Positions 38,030 through 49,106 of a stretch of DNA of 64,000 nucleotides are shown in pieces. The notes under the pieces were generated by a model. The model saw only the letters and a program-made list of their open reading frames with translations, was not told the DNA's origin and ran no database searches. Both the position numbers and the translations under genes were made by a program. The stretch spans positions 62,001 through 126,000 of the forward strand of contig NW_025892544.1 of the NCBI RefSeq assembly GCF_002878395.1, given 5' to 3'. This DNA is from Capsicum annuum. Taxonomy: Eukaryota > Streptophyta > Magnoliopsida > Solanales > Solanaceae. Each line of letters starts with the position of its first letter. Positions within the stretch are counted from its first letter, which is position 1.

Positions 38030-38579
38030 CTCCCCAAACTCATCCACTTACATAACTGTAATCATGCATAAATATTTGTAATGGGATATTGTTTTGAGTG
38101 GTTTATAAACCTTGAAGACCACTTCTTCATCATCCAACCTCATCTCGCAGCCAAGAATGGATATTCTAATATAATTGACACCCTATCATATATATGATAA
38201 TCTAAAATAATAAAGTTAGCAGTATAATAAACTTACTAGCCTTGATGAGAACATCCTCAATGATTCCTTCAGAATGGATTTTAATCTTGTTTGCCATTTA
38301 GAGTAGCATAGAGCACGATCTCGTCTTCCCCAAACCCAAGCTGTTGAAAATTGATAGGGGTATAAAATTGATACTTGACCCCAAATCACTCAGTGCTTGG
38401 ACCACCTCGCTGCCACTAATCTGAATGGGGAGAGTGAACCTCTCATAGTCCTTAAGCTTTTTGGGCATTTTATGAATCACTACAGAGCTACACTTCTCAG
38501 TGAGTGATACTGCCTTAATATCCTGTAGTTTAATTTTATTAGCTACCACGTCCTTCAAGTACTTATCATACTTGGGCAT
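38030..38579 (-). pseudogene. Aspartic protease of element H (Athila type)
   Basis: An uninterrupted stretch of 93 codons (38298-38579) reads MPKYDKYLKDVVANK, VSLTEKCSSVV, LKDYERFTLPI and ALSDLGSSINFIPLS. The last contains the protease active site in the DLGSS form, close to the family's DLGAS. It continues with frameshifts through an EGIIEDVLIKASKFI stretch to MRLDDEEVVFKVYKPLK near 38100-38160, the usual end of this domain. The frame then drifts into spacer instead of RT. Confidence 0.8.
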
Positions 38580-40130
38580 TCCTTGTAAAATATCAAAAAG
38601 ATGAAGGTTAATGTGAAGCTCTTTGATGTGTCAAGGTAATTCTTGAAGCATGCATCCTCCTTTGCTTTTCTCAGCCTCTGTGGAAATAGTGGTGGTGGTC
38701 TCTCCTTCTTAGCAACTTCTATTTTTGGGTACTCAGACTTCACCAAATAATCAACAACATTGTCTGTAATCGGTTGAGGAATAGGCTCTGCATCTATCTT
38801 CTTATTTGTCTTTAGAGGTCTATCAATCAACTCTTTACCACCCATCAATTTGATTGCCATTACTTGTTTAGGAGGTTTATTGTCATTTGGAAAATCACCT
38901 TAAGGTATGGTATTTTAGGCTTGCTACATTTTCCCCAACTGATACTCCAACTGCTTCTGAAGTACTTGCTGATTTTTGAGTTTAACAACCATCTATTCTT
39001 GGGTGGACATGATCTTCTTTAACATCTCCTCTATGTTAATGGCCTATGAGTTTTGCTACTGTTGCTGAAAATACTATTGTTGGTTGTTGTTCCAAGGATA
39101 GAGTGGCTGAGTCAGCCTCTTTTAATTGTACATGTTACTATAATTGGGCCTTTGAGCATTGCCCACAAAATTGATCGATTCAAGATTTGCACCATATATA
39201 TCTAGAGTGTGCCCACTGTTACTATATACCTCACACCATGCTGTAGTCTACTGCATTAAATTTACTTAAGTCTAAGACTATTGCACACTCAACTTGCTAA
39301 ATTAGGTCATTATTTGGTTCTACAGATCTGATAGTTGGGTGCCTAAGGCTGTAACACTGTCAACTTCAATCATGCCTTCAACCGTTTTAATTGATACGCT
39401 TAAGGAATCACCATGATAATCCAGATTTTCTTGTGCAATCTAGTTCAACAAAGTGTATACCTCATCATATGTCTTTTCCAATGCTTGACCAGCTGTAGCT
39501 GAATCTAGCAAAATTTTTGTGTTATGGTCAAGTGCCTCACCAAAGGTGTGAGCTAGTACCTCATTAGATTGCTAATTATGTGGACAGTCTAAACAATAGC
39601 TTTGAACCTATCCTAAGCATGATACTAGTTTTTATCTGGCCTCTTTTTGAAGCTTACAAACTCACTACAAAGACTCACAGTTTTGCCAAATGGAAAGAAG
39701 TGGATGAGGATCTTTTGGGCTAAGTAATCCCAAGTTGTGATTAAATCTTCCAGATCAGTGTTCAACCACTTCTTCACTTTACCAAACACTGAGAAAGTGA
39801 AAAGTGTCAGCCTGATATAGTCAGTTAACACACCCGTAGGGATGAATATGTCACTAATCTCCAAAAAATTCTGCAAGTAGACTTGTGTATCTTCATGTGA
39901 AAGCCTACTAAACTATCCACTACTAATCAAGATCTGTAACATATTCTGTTTTTGTTCAAATCTACCTCCAAGAGCTATTTTTGGAAAGTCAAAGGTCAAA
40001 TTTGTCTCAAGTGGGGTTGCCACTTTGCGAACTGTCCTGTGGGCTTGTGGATATCATACATAGAAGTAGGAATATATTGTTATTTCTTTATTTATGGTAT
40101 GTGGTAGAGAAGGAATAATTATCTCCTATA
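38555..40130 (-). pseudogene. gag of element H (Athila type)
   Basis: Minus-strand capsid gene. The N-terminal region (about 39880-40020) reads ATPLETNLTFDFPKIALGG. The retrotransposon gag domain is open at 39625-39876 with KVKKWLN, ITTWDYLAQKILIHFFP and a stretch like LCSEFVSFKK. DSATAGQALEKTYDEVYTLL follows near 39430-39510, a hallmark of Athila gag. A zinc-knuckle relic near 39180-39240 (CEVYSNSGHTLDIYG) has lost two of its cysteines to tyrosine. The C-terminal piece 38555-38860 reads VAKKERPPPLFPQRL. The start codon is not certain. Confidence 0.78.
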
Positions 40131-40301
40131 TTGGTGCAAGCGTTGTTTGGGCTCAGGGTCGGCTTCAATCAACTCCTTATCCCTTGCCAACTTACTAGTC
40201 TATTAACCTATGCCTGCAAATTCAAAACCAAGACTAAGTGAAAAACACCAAAGAAATCCAAAAGGTAAAACTAAAACCAAAGCAGTTGACAAATTATAAG
40301 T

Positions 40302-40322
40302 CCCTAGCAACAACGCCAAGAA
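40302..40322 (-). other. Primer-binding site of element H (Athila type)
   Basis: The minus strand reads TTCTTGGCGTTGTTGCTAGG next to the LTR. The usual Athila/Tat site is TGGCGCCGTTGCCGGGGA, matching a plant tRNA other than initiator Met (Asp-type in my recollection). The sequence here is that site with a few transitions. Confidence 0.75.
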
Positions 40323-40326
40323 CTTT

Positions 40327-41962
40327 TGCACCGAAGCACACACGTAAGTGTACGTGGTCCCACCAAGGAGTAAAGTTGCCTTTTACAAGACAAGTGTCGA
40401 TCCCACAGAGACTTGTGTTGACAACTCTCCAATTCTAGTTCACTATTAAGATTAAATTGGTGGAAAAGTAACAAAAAGTGTTTTTAAAGTTAAAACTAAA
40501 TGCTACCATAAACAATGTGGAAAATTAAAGTACTTGGACAATCAATGGGGAGAAACCTATGGTTAGGGCTCTGGAACAATCATACTATGCTATTGAACTT
40601 TATTGGTTATATTACTTATCTTGGTTTTTGATTCACGAGGTTAATATTATTATCATGGTCTTTCGAGCCTCTAATCACCTATTTCACTTAGAGCCACAAC
40701 CACATCATTGAGCGAGGATGTGATAACTTAAGTTAAAATGAATTTATATTCCATTCTGTAAGTTAACCAAATAGGTCACATAGGTATATTTCTATCCTAA
40801 TTTCAAATTATAAGTTCATTCAGCAGAAGGTTACATCCTATTCTATTTACCCCATGTTCTATCCTGTTGTTCCTCCTTTTGGGCTCACAAGATGACAATG
40901 GATATATTTTAAGGGTTGAAATTCCTTAAAATAGTGATAAAAAGGATAAAAAACAACCAAATATTATAAATGATCAAAATCAAATCAATTCATAACAAGA
41001 GTAATCATATTCTTGGCCTTAAACCCGGAAAAGGGTGTTTAGCCGCTAACATAACCGTAATCGAAAGATAGAAGACATGTTAGAATCCATAAAAGAACCA
41101 AATTAATGGAATATAAACTCTAATTGAAGTTTTTTCCAGCCTACCTCAAAGTTTCAAGGTCGTCCAAGGTGTTTAACATAATGTTAAAGGGTCCTATTTT
41201 TAGGAGGGCCAAAGCTGCTGATTTTGACACACGACCTTAACATGGTGCCTAAGGCCTTTTCACGCTAATATCCTGGTGAAAAACTAGAATTGGGTTCCTA
41301 CGATTCCCCCAATGGCGTTTCAAGGACCCTAACACAGTGGTTATGGTCCGTGGAATGCCAATGACTCCAATACATCTGTTTTTAATAAAATCTTGTCCCG
41401 TGCTTTTGTCCATCCATTCCAAGATTTTTGGTGATGTTTTTAATTGTATTAAAACTTTTATTTCATCCTTATATCATAATTATCAACTGACCAAGAATAC
41501 CATGTCATTGAACACCACAAATTAAAGCTCAAAACAACTAACAATCAAAGATGATGAACTTGAAACTTAAGCTAAGAATACTAGTTTTTGGCCTTTTTAT
41601 CCTTAACATACTTTTGAATCTTGTCTTATTTCAATTGAATCTTGGAAACTATAGAAGGTTTTCACTCACATAATTACACATTCATACCCTTATTAACTCA
41701 TTACGCACACTAGAATCAATTCAGATCAACTAGAACAACACATAGCTCAAGCTAGTGACTTTAGTTTTCTTGTCTAAACTCTAAGTTACCAAATTGATTC
41801 CAAACTTGTTTGAAACACACATTAAAAATTTTAATAAAGTTATTTAACGATTATATGCTCAATTATATAATTAACAACACATTATTCCCACCAAAAGTCC
41901 TCAAAACAAGGCTAAATAAGCCCAGATAACAACACTGAGGTGAATAAATCCACCACAGATCA
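40327..41962 (-). repeat. Right (5') LTR of element H
   Basis: Runs from TGCACCGAAGCACACAC to CCACAGATCA on the plus strand, collinear with 34228-35926. Over the first 110 bp about 15 positions differ, again mainly transitions. It is single copy where the left LTR has its 47-bp duplication. Confidence 0.88.
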
Positions 41963-42243
41963 TAATGTCTTTAATTATTTTAGAGAAAAATGGTATGTTT
42001 TATACTCAGTTTCATTATTAGATTTTATTTACTTATGATACCAAGTTTCGGGATTTGATTTATATATTTCTTTCATACTTCTATTTTCACTCATATTTTA
42101 GGGCCTGGATTTGCTCCAGAAGTCTCATCATGTTATGTTATATTGTTATTTTATAGATCTTTTTTATCTCTTACGATTTGGGATAACTAATAAAGGATAG
42201 ACATGATAAGTGCCATCATGAACCTAAATTTTGGGTGGTGACA
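41963..42243 (+). repeat. 5' LTR of element E, segment 2
   Basis: Sequence between H and E's primer site, ending in GTGGTGACA. With 31802-34227 it gives a 5' LTR of about 2.7 kb. The assignment rests on position and on the LTR end plus primer site. The matching part of the other E-family LTR lies outside the window. Confidence 0.65.
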
Positions 42244-42244
42244 A

Positions 42245-42260
42245 ATTCGGTTCAGAGCAA
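42245..42260 (+). other. Primer-binding site of element E
   Basis: AATTCGGTTCAGAGCAACC follows the LTR end and is a decayed form of TTGGTATCAGAGC, the initiator Met tRNA site, with the TA pair missing. A 190-bp leader with no other feature leads to gag. Confidence 0.7.
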
Positions 42261-42448
42261 CCAGGTTCATCAATCTCATAAGTGTATGAGCAGGATGTCT
42301 AATAGACTTATACGGATTCGTATGTAGACGTCTATATTTATATTTAAAAGTCTACAAAATATCTTTAGGAAAAATTTCACTATTTTAATTCCTAGTTGAG
42401 CTAGTTGTTCTTAACCAATGTTCTAAATTGCATTGCACTCTTTTCTAC

Positions 42449-43035
42449 ACAGATAGTGATGAATGGATCTCGTGAGACTAGAAATACCGAGCCAGCACCT
42501 GAGGTGAGATCCCAAAATAGAGTGTGAGGTAGGGGTCGTGGATGACACCAAGGAGAGGACAAGCACAAGGAGCTGCCCCTATTAGAGGTAGTTCTAGGAG
42601 GACCTCCCTCAAGACCGAGGCTGAGAGTACATAGGATATAGGGGTAGCTCAGGTTCCATAAGGTAGTACTACCCCAGTTGTGGAGGGTGATTCAGTTATT
42701 GACTCGTTTAGTGGGTGTTCCCTTGAGTACACTTGGTATCCCTCTAATTCTAAGTATGGTACCAACATTAGTTCTGGAATTTTCTAATGGTATTACTTTA
42801 ACTTTGAGTGTGCTTCTATCATTTATATCAACATCTAATTATGGAACTCTTCAGACTTTGAATGGTGCTTCCCTTTTAATGTTTGTATCTGATTATAGTA
42901 TTCCAACTTTTGAGGTACAGTCGTCGTCTATGATACCTCTACTTGTGGATTGTCAGCTTTCTAGACTTACTATTCTCTAGTTTTTTTGGTACAATTATGT
43001 ATTTTAATGAGAAAAAGGCATTTGAGAGGTTTATT
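42449..43035 (+). pseudogene. gag N-terminus of element E, cut by element F
   Basis: From an ATG at 42461 the frame reads MNGSRETRNTEPAPEV, then SQNRV followed by a stop and GRGRG, typical of the basic N-terminus of this gag type. Frames shift several times. NEKKAFERF at the end (near 43005) fits the entry to the capsid domain (family form such as QKRLERFMRLQPP). The capsid body is missing: after element F, E resumes only in the region of the nucleocapsid, so part of gag was deleted along with F's right end. An open stretch at 42678-42980 is in a shifted frame. Confidence 0.6.
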
Positions 43036-43920
43036 TGTGTCCCAACCTAAGGCTACCCCCTAGCTGTGACAACGGTGCTTACGGTCATAAGTGATTACAA
43101 GCTAAACCATGAGCTGGTACTTACAGGGAGAACTGAGTAAACTGATAAATAAAGACATATACGGAAACAACTGATGATGCATAAAGTTTTAAATGCTGAA
43201 AATACTACTGAAAAGATGATAAACTGACTTATTGTCTATCTAACTGTCTAAATGTCTTAAAAAGCCTCTAAATGACTGATTGTAGAGTTGATGAGATAGA
43301 CCGCCAACTAACTCCGACTAAATGGAAATACTGAACTACTAAGATAAACTAAAATGAAACAATCATGTCCTTAATAGATGAGGACTCACCATGATTATTG
43401 CTGCGGATAAACTGGACTGTTTAAGCGCTGTCAGGAAATTGTGCATCCGAACCTATGATATAAGACATCATAGCATGGAGAAAAGTATGTATTCAGTACT
43501 TCAAATTTACTGGTATATGAGATAAGGTTAGGCTATAATGCAAGAATTAACTGTGCATGAAATAATGGCTGGCTGAATAGCATGAGATAATTGAGCATGC
43601 ATGCATTAAAATTGAAATACTGAGAATACAATACCATGCATATAATGTTTTTGAAATAATCTGCAAACTGAATTACTAAAATTTGATGAATGAATAACTG
43701 GAAGTCTATATGTTATCATTAAGCAAATTTGAACTGAATTCTATACTGAATAATGATCTGAGACTGTGGAAGGTATTATCTAATCGACATGCTCCAATCT
43801 GAGTTAATTGGAGTCCAACCTATATCCATAGTTGGAAGGGTGTCAGTATTGTGCCATGGGTACTAACACATAGTTGTATGGATCCACTCAACTAGTGTCT
43901 CGACGGACTAGGGATTCACT

Positions 43921-44020
43921 CCTAAACTAGCGGGTGACCCTTAAGAGAATGTCAATCCTAAACTGGTAGGTGACATCTCAGAGAATGTTAGTCCTAAATT
44001 GGTGGGTGACATCTCATAAT
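43921..44020. repeat. 36-bp tandem repeat in F's left LTR
   Basis: Units start at 43921, 43957 and 43993 with CCTAAACTAG, CCTAAACTGG and CCTAAATTGG; the third is partial. The right LTR has three units at 49991, 50027 and 50063. G's LTRs hold only a loose equivalent around ACCTGCCAGTAGAGGGTG, so the array expanded in the F subfamily before insertion. Confidence 0.85.
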
Positions 44021-44975
44021 CCTACGCTGGCTATGATGTTCTGGAACTTAGGGACATATTATAAAGACCCAGTCCTATATGGTGGGTGAGCCCCCATCCC
44101 TATGTTCACTCGGTGCTAAATCTTACTCCCAACTGAAGTGAGACTGATTACTAAACTACTAAGCTTAACTGAGCAAACATATGATCATAAATAACTTGAA
44201 TGAATGGAATTGCTCACAGTTTATGTGAAATCATTCTGGAGATACTAAATTTATGTAAACAACTAGGTATTGGGTGTTCATAACTCACCAACACTGAATG
44301 TAAATAATAATGACATATAAAAGCTTTGAAATCCATAATAGGAAATCATCATTCAAAACCCATCACCTAGGCATTTCATCAAACACATGGAGATCAAGAC
44401 ATTAACATGGGGATACTTTTAAAACATGAAGAGATAGTATGAGTATATAAAAAAAATCATAATTTGAGGATTTATTCTGACTCGCATGATAATGATATGA
44501 AAACTACAAAATTCAAAACATACTACAATCCATTCCACTCGAAAACATTCATAATCTTATCTTGAAGTTTCAATAACAAAAGATTCCTAAAGATAGTTCA
44601 ACATAATCATGTAAAAACTCATAATTTAGAATAAAAAAGGATTCTTGGACTCCATGGGTGAAAAGGGCCCATGGATGAACATCACACATACCTTAAACCC
44701 TTAAGCTCGAAAGAGGAACACCAATTAAAATGCTTTCTTGAAAGTTCTTGGATTGGAAAACATATATTCTTGGTTTTCTTAGAGAGGAGGTAATTGAATT
44801 TGATGTTCTTGGAAGATGATTAGGGTTTGTTTTTTAGAGGAAATTGGAGAATATGGGAAAATAATTCCCTAACTGAAGCTTTAACTCGTGTTTTTTACGA
44901 ATTGGGTCAATGGGTAAAGACATAACTGTCCCTCAGGAGATTAAATTCGTAACTAAAATACAGATTAAAAAGGAA

Positions 44976-45039
44976 CAGTGACGTCGTGACTGTCTCATCG
45001 CTATAAGCAGTGCGTCGTGATGCTATTGCAGTGAGCTAC
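44976..45039. repeat. CpG-rich 32-bp units in F's left LTR
   Basis: Two imperfect units start CAGTGACGTCGTGA (44976) and CAGTGCGTCGTGA (45008). They occupy the same LTR position as the four 33-bp units of G but have unrelated sequence. The right LTR is truncated before this point, so no second copy is available. Confidence 0.68.
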
Positions 45040-45295
45040 AGGAATTGAAATCCAAACACCACCCATCCTATTCTTAAAAATCCAAAACATACTCTTTACA
45101 CCCATGACATGAATTAACTCAAAAATAATTATCTCGGGGTGAGGAAGACCAATTTAAAAATCCTTGAAGTTAAGAGGCAAAAAATAAGACTATGTCCCCA
45201 ACACTTCGTGAAATTTTTAGTCTCTAATCATCTTATGCATGCAACTAGGAGCTGAACTAAGCTAATTGTAATATGGGGTATTACAATATCTCCCC

Positions 45296-45311
45296 TTTGG
45301 TAACATTCGTC
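45296..45311 (-). other. Polypurine tract of element F
   Basis: The minus strand reads ACCAAAGGGGAGATAT before the LTR. A second copy at 45595-45610 (CCCAAGGGGGAGATG) is followed by TGTAATACCTCGAG, which looks like a short piece of an LTR start. Confidence 0.82.
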
Positions 45312-47775
45312 CTTAAATAAGAATGATTAGGTCGAGAATTCTGAAGAAACTGAGATCATATATTGAACATGTATAACTGAAAGCATGATTACATGACTGA
45401 GTCTAAAACATAATATGTGAACTGAATATCATAAACTGAACTGATTCTTTGAATACATGCAATGACACGAGAATGGTTATAAGGCTGAGATAGACACGAG
45501 AGAGTCATCTTATAAGTAACCATTGCCTCAGGTTGGATTTGTTTTTATGAAGAAAAGTTGAGAGGTTTAGGACATAAAAACTCGAGGTATTACAACATCT
45601 CCCCCTTGGGATTATTCATCCCCCGAATGATACTGACTTGGCTGAAATACTAAGGAAAGATTGAGATAATCCATGAGCCACTTATAAACTGAATCCTAAC
45701 TGAATGTCTAATACTGAATCATGATGCATGAATTGAACTGAATTAAAAATCTACATGGATGTGAACAAACTATCTCTTGGAATGGCAATATTCGTGAAAC
45801 TTCTGATAGTAAGACAAGACTGGAAGATGGAAAAACCATTGGAACTTATTTGTCTAACTGCTAAACTGAATTGCTGGCTATATAGAGTTAATTATACTGA
45901 AAGCTTATACTTAAATGGAGTATTTCTTCAACATTGTTTCTAAGAAATGATAATAACAGTAGGAAGCAAAGAACTTGGGCATTATCTGAATAAGATATAT
46001 GAGCAAGGACTCTTTATAAGGCTATAACTCAGTAACATGAGACATAAGCCTATGAATCATAAACTAGGATTTCAATGACTTAGACAATGCAACTATTACT
46101 CTCAAGCTTAGACATACTTCTCAAATACTCCCTCAACTATACATTTCGCTTCAATACCATACTTCACTTGAGGCTACTGAAAATGTTCATATGGGCATTG
46201 GTAACTCTATCTACTGAAGCTTGAGCTGAGCTAAATTCTTTTACTATGTTCAAGCCTACTAGAATCTACAAAGTGCGCCCATAACACTGTAATACTAGTC
46301 GGAACAATGAATTCAATGCACCCTACATTTTTACTTTATCGCATCTCAAGAATAATTCTTCTTACCACTTCAATAACTAAATTCAACCTCTTACTAGGAA
46401 TGCACTAACACACAATGCATCCATCTACTTATATACACCAATATGATATTCAAGCCTATCATCATAACCACACATAAACTTCTAGGCAAACAACCCATCA
46501 AAGTATCTTTTCCATTCTCTCTAATACTTCTATCATTAATAACTTCCTTAAACTACCCCAAGAAGACACACCTAGAATTCTCAAATAATCATGACATATA
46601 CAAAAATCTTAACGACAATCTTCCTTCACCCTTAAAACCATAGATCAAATAAGAATACAACAATATTTCCCCAACACAAAGCATTTACTCTCCCCCATCT
46701 AAACAATTCTTCATCACCACTACCATTTCATAAGGAAAGGTCACTGAAATGTTAGAGCATAAGGACCTGAAGTATGAAAGAATACTATGCATAACTTGGA
46801 CGCTGAACTGATGACTGATAAATAGAGTATCCATTAACTGGATTTATTACAGAGATAAAAATAGAAGATATACATGACATAATATGAATTTTGATGATCA
46901 AGAGAGTAGCATAAGTACTGGAACTAAACATATTGTAAAGCATGAGTACATGAGTTATGCGCTGCATGACCTAAGTTTGGAGTTAATAAATTACATGGAA
47001 TATGATTCATACAACTGTGTAAATAGGAACTCCTTATACTAAGAACTGGAAGTGTACATGATTCTATAGAAAGTGCATGGATGCGAGTTATGATCATGGA
47101 GCTGACATGTAAGGCATGAGTAGATATCGTGATGGTTGAAAAACAAAAAATTTAACTGTGATAAGGATGGGTTGGGAATCATCCTCCCTTACTATTGTTC
47201 CACAACACACTAGTATTACTACTAGAATTTAAGAGCTTGACTTGGTTACTTGTTTAATCATCTCCCCCTAAGCTATAAGCCATCACTCTAAGTCTGCAGG
47301 ACCTTTTTCGTAAACTATAAACTGAACTGCAAACATCCAAGATTCAAACTTAGATCCTAACATATAACATGGATATTCCCAAACTTTTAATGAACCATAC
47401 TATCTTCCTTCATAGACTACTAATATCACACCTCTAAACTTATATTTTTTTTCCTAAACCATGAGAAATACCATTAGACCCAAACATCTGACATCATCAT
47501 CCTATAGCCCATAACTTAGCTGGTAAGAACATCAATTACTACATTACTAGCCTGTACTATATAAGTTCACCCACATCATCATACTTAGTTTTGAATCAAT
47601 AAACATAAATTCTTGCATAAACTATTTCAAGCCTTGTGGATCACCGACCATATAAAATCATGATTAAAAAATCTACTAAATTCAGATAACACTATCCCCA
47701 CTCTACTATTGCTAAACTTTTGGGTTCATGCTTCTAACTCTAGATAATATGCTCTCATAGGATTTTGATAAGGGA
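45312..47775 (-). other. Non-coding interior of element F, shared with C and D
   Basis: About 2.5 kb between LTR and protease. The first 280 bp match the 3' untranslated part of G (59757-59966), including the CATTCTTATTTAAGGACGAATGTT stretch (G: CATTCGAGGATGAATGTT). The second polypurine tract comes next, followed by the module shared with C and D, and a third polypurine-like tract at 47259-47272. Short open stretches here (45755-45943, 46443-46643, 46785-46967) are not conserved in C or D and are not genes. Confidence 0.68.
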
Positions 47776-48264
47776 TCAGAAAGCACATCCCTTAGATATC
47801 ATCTTTCTTGCTCTAAGATATAAAATAATCTGACCCCTAAGAACTAAGATACTACCCCTCCAATCTATAAATAGTTCATTGGGAAGATGAAAATGAATGA
47901 CTCTATTTGTACAATCAACTGAGGCATAAAATGAGTGAAGCCAATCCATATTGAGAATGACATCAATATTAGTTATCTCTAACTCCACAAGATCTATTGA
48001 AGTGATTTTCCATAATACTATAACCGAGCAATTTTTGTATACCCATCTAGCCGTAATAGATTTACCCACTGGGCTAGATACTGAGAAAGGCTTTGCTAAT
48101 GTTTCTGGAATGACACCAAAACTGACAACTATATAAGGAGTCACTAAAGAAAGTGAAGCTCCGAGATCTAATAAAACATAAACATGAAAATGAATGACCT
48201 GTAATGTACCCATAACCACATCACAAAAACTTTTCTGATCATGTTGGGACTGGAGTGCATTCAA
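47776..48264 (-). pseudogene. Aspartic protease of element F, still open
   Basis: An uninterrupted 162-codon frame on the minus strand, the longest in the window. It contains LDLGASLSLVTPYIVV with the active-site DLGAS, then KPFSVSSPVGKSI, WVYKNCSVIV, VELEITNIDVILNMDWL and FYASVDCTNRVIHFHLP, which is the complete protease domain of Tekay-type elements. It matches element G's protease almost word for word (G: MTNFDVILSIDWL). The frame ends shortly after RGQIILYLRARKMISKG, exactly where G goes on towards RT. It is open but has no intact upstream gag in frame. Confidence 0.85.
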
Positions 48265-48884
48265 TCTATTCTAACGATATCTACTGGTTGCACTGGAAGC
48301 AGCACCCTACTGAGTTGGGTGACTGGCTGGAACTTAGGAATGGCTTTGATGACCCACCTGTGGGCATTATCTGACTCTATGTCCTAGCTTTCCACATCCA
48401 AAACACATACCACTACTAGCCCTGCACACACCCTGATGATTCCTACCACACCTCCCGCAGAGCAGATTATTACGACTATTGTTCTTGCTACCCTGGTGTC
48501 TAGAGCCTAGTGCTCTATCCCGACTACCATTCCTGAAATTTGGCATGGGTGCACTAGCTGAAGGCAGAGTTGGGGATGAGAATTTCTAATGGAACTGGGA
48601 ATGGTTATAGCCCTCTAACCTTGTCTTAAAACTACCTATCCTAGCCCTCTTATGCTCTCTCCTTTTATTCTTATGCTTCTCCTCCTCACTCTGCTGAGTA
48701 TGAACCATAAACCTAGATAGCATAACAACCTATTAATCATTTTTAACAACTACTGAATGAGATAAGGTAGTGAAAGTAGATTTGAATTCAATGTTAGAGA
48801 CATGCTCATTCAGGGGATCTTCCTAAACAGGCGGATGTGCAGGATGCTTCCCGTTTCTTGTTTTGATGTTTTTTTGGAAGGCAT
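48265..48884 (-). pseudogene. gag of element F with internal deletion
   Basis: The minus-strand ATG at 48884 opens MPSKKTSKQET, and DPLNEHVSNIEFKSTF follows in another frame (G: DPLNEYVSHTEF). The sequence then jumps directly to SRFMVHTQQSEEEKHKNK near 48700, the region after the capsid, so the capsid domain is deleted. A nucleocapsid zinc knuckle, CFGCGKLGHRVR then stop then CP, lies near 48362-48410; its C, C, H and C ligands are all present although a stop sits inside. RCGRNHQGVC precedes it. Confidence 0.78.
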
Positions 48885-49090
48885 TATCTATAAAAAAATA
48901 AAGGATTAGTCAGAAAGAGAGTTTAAAAATATATCATGCTCTTTTGCACGACATGAATACTGAAAGAAGGGAAACTTTTCCTAAAATTTCTTGTAGCCTC
49001 TTGTCCATAAGTGTGGCATGCTTCACACTCATGAATAAAAATATACTCAACGGAAATTTTCAGATTCCTAGGAAACTATAAAACCTTAGG

Positions 49091-49106
49091 TTCTAATACC
49101 AAGTTT
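49091..49106 (-). other. Primer-binding site of element F
   Basis: The minus strand reads AAACTTGGTATTAGAACC beside the right LTR, the initiator Met tRNA site with two changes. The leader to gag (48885-49090) matches C's leader (for example AGGAAACT..., then AGTATTCATG) and holds no other feature. Confidence 0.82.

Larger units (their letters stand above)
34228..41962 (-). mobile_element. Element H: non-autonomous Athila-type element (gag-protease only) in E's LTR
   Basis: Minus-strand element with two LTRs of about 1.65-1.7 kb, an Athila-type primer site and a polypurine tract. The interior carries gag, protease and the GGGAGGCAACCC post-pol motif, but no RT, RNase H or integrase between protease and that motif. 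Flanking 5-mers are tctat on the left and taatg on the right, so I see no target duplication. Either it has decayed, or one end has been reshaped. All reading frames contain stops. Confidence 0.85.
43036..45295 (-). repeat. Left (3') LTR of element F
   Basis: Starts TGTGTCCCAACC and ends GGGGTATTACA. It carries a 36-bp tandem repeat (43921-44020) and two CpG-rich 32-bp units (44976-45039). The start on the minus strand (TGTAATACCCCATA) is the same as that of G's LTR, and homology continues for about 250 bp up to the CpG block, where the two sequences part. Confidence 0.9.

Noticed and set aside
34223..41967. Target-site duplication of element H
   Set aside because: The 5-mers beside the two LTRs, tctat and taatg, do not match, and shifting the LTR ends by one or two bases does not produce a match.
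42678..42980. 100-codon open frame rich in Leu and Ser after E's gag start
   Set aside because: It lies in a shifted frame of gag and shows no gag motif. The neighbouring frames carry the recognisable gag words.
47776..48264. F's 162-codon protease as a domesticated host gene
   Set aside because: It sits in its original place between a decayed gag and the element interior, with matching LTRs around it, and ends exactly where the element's deletion begins. An open frame of this length in a younger element needs no selection.
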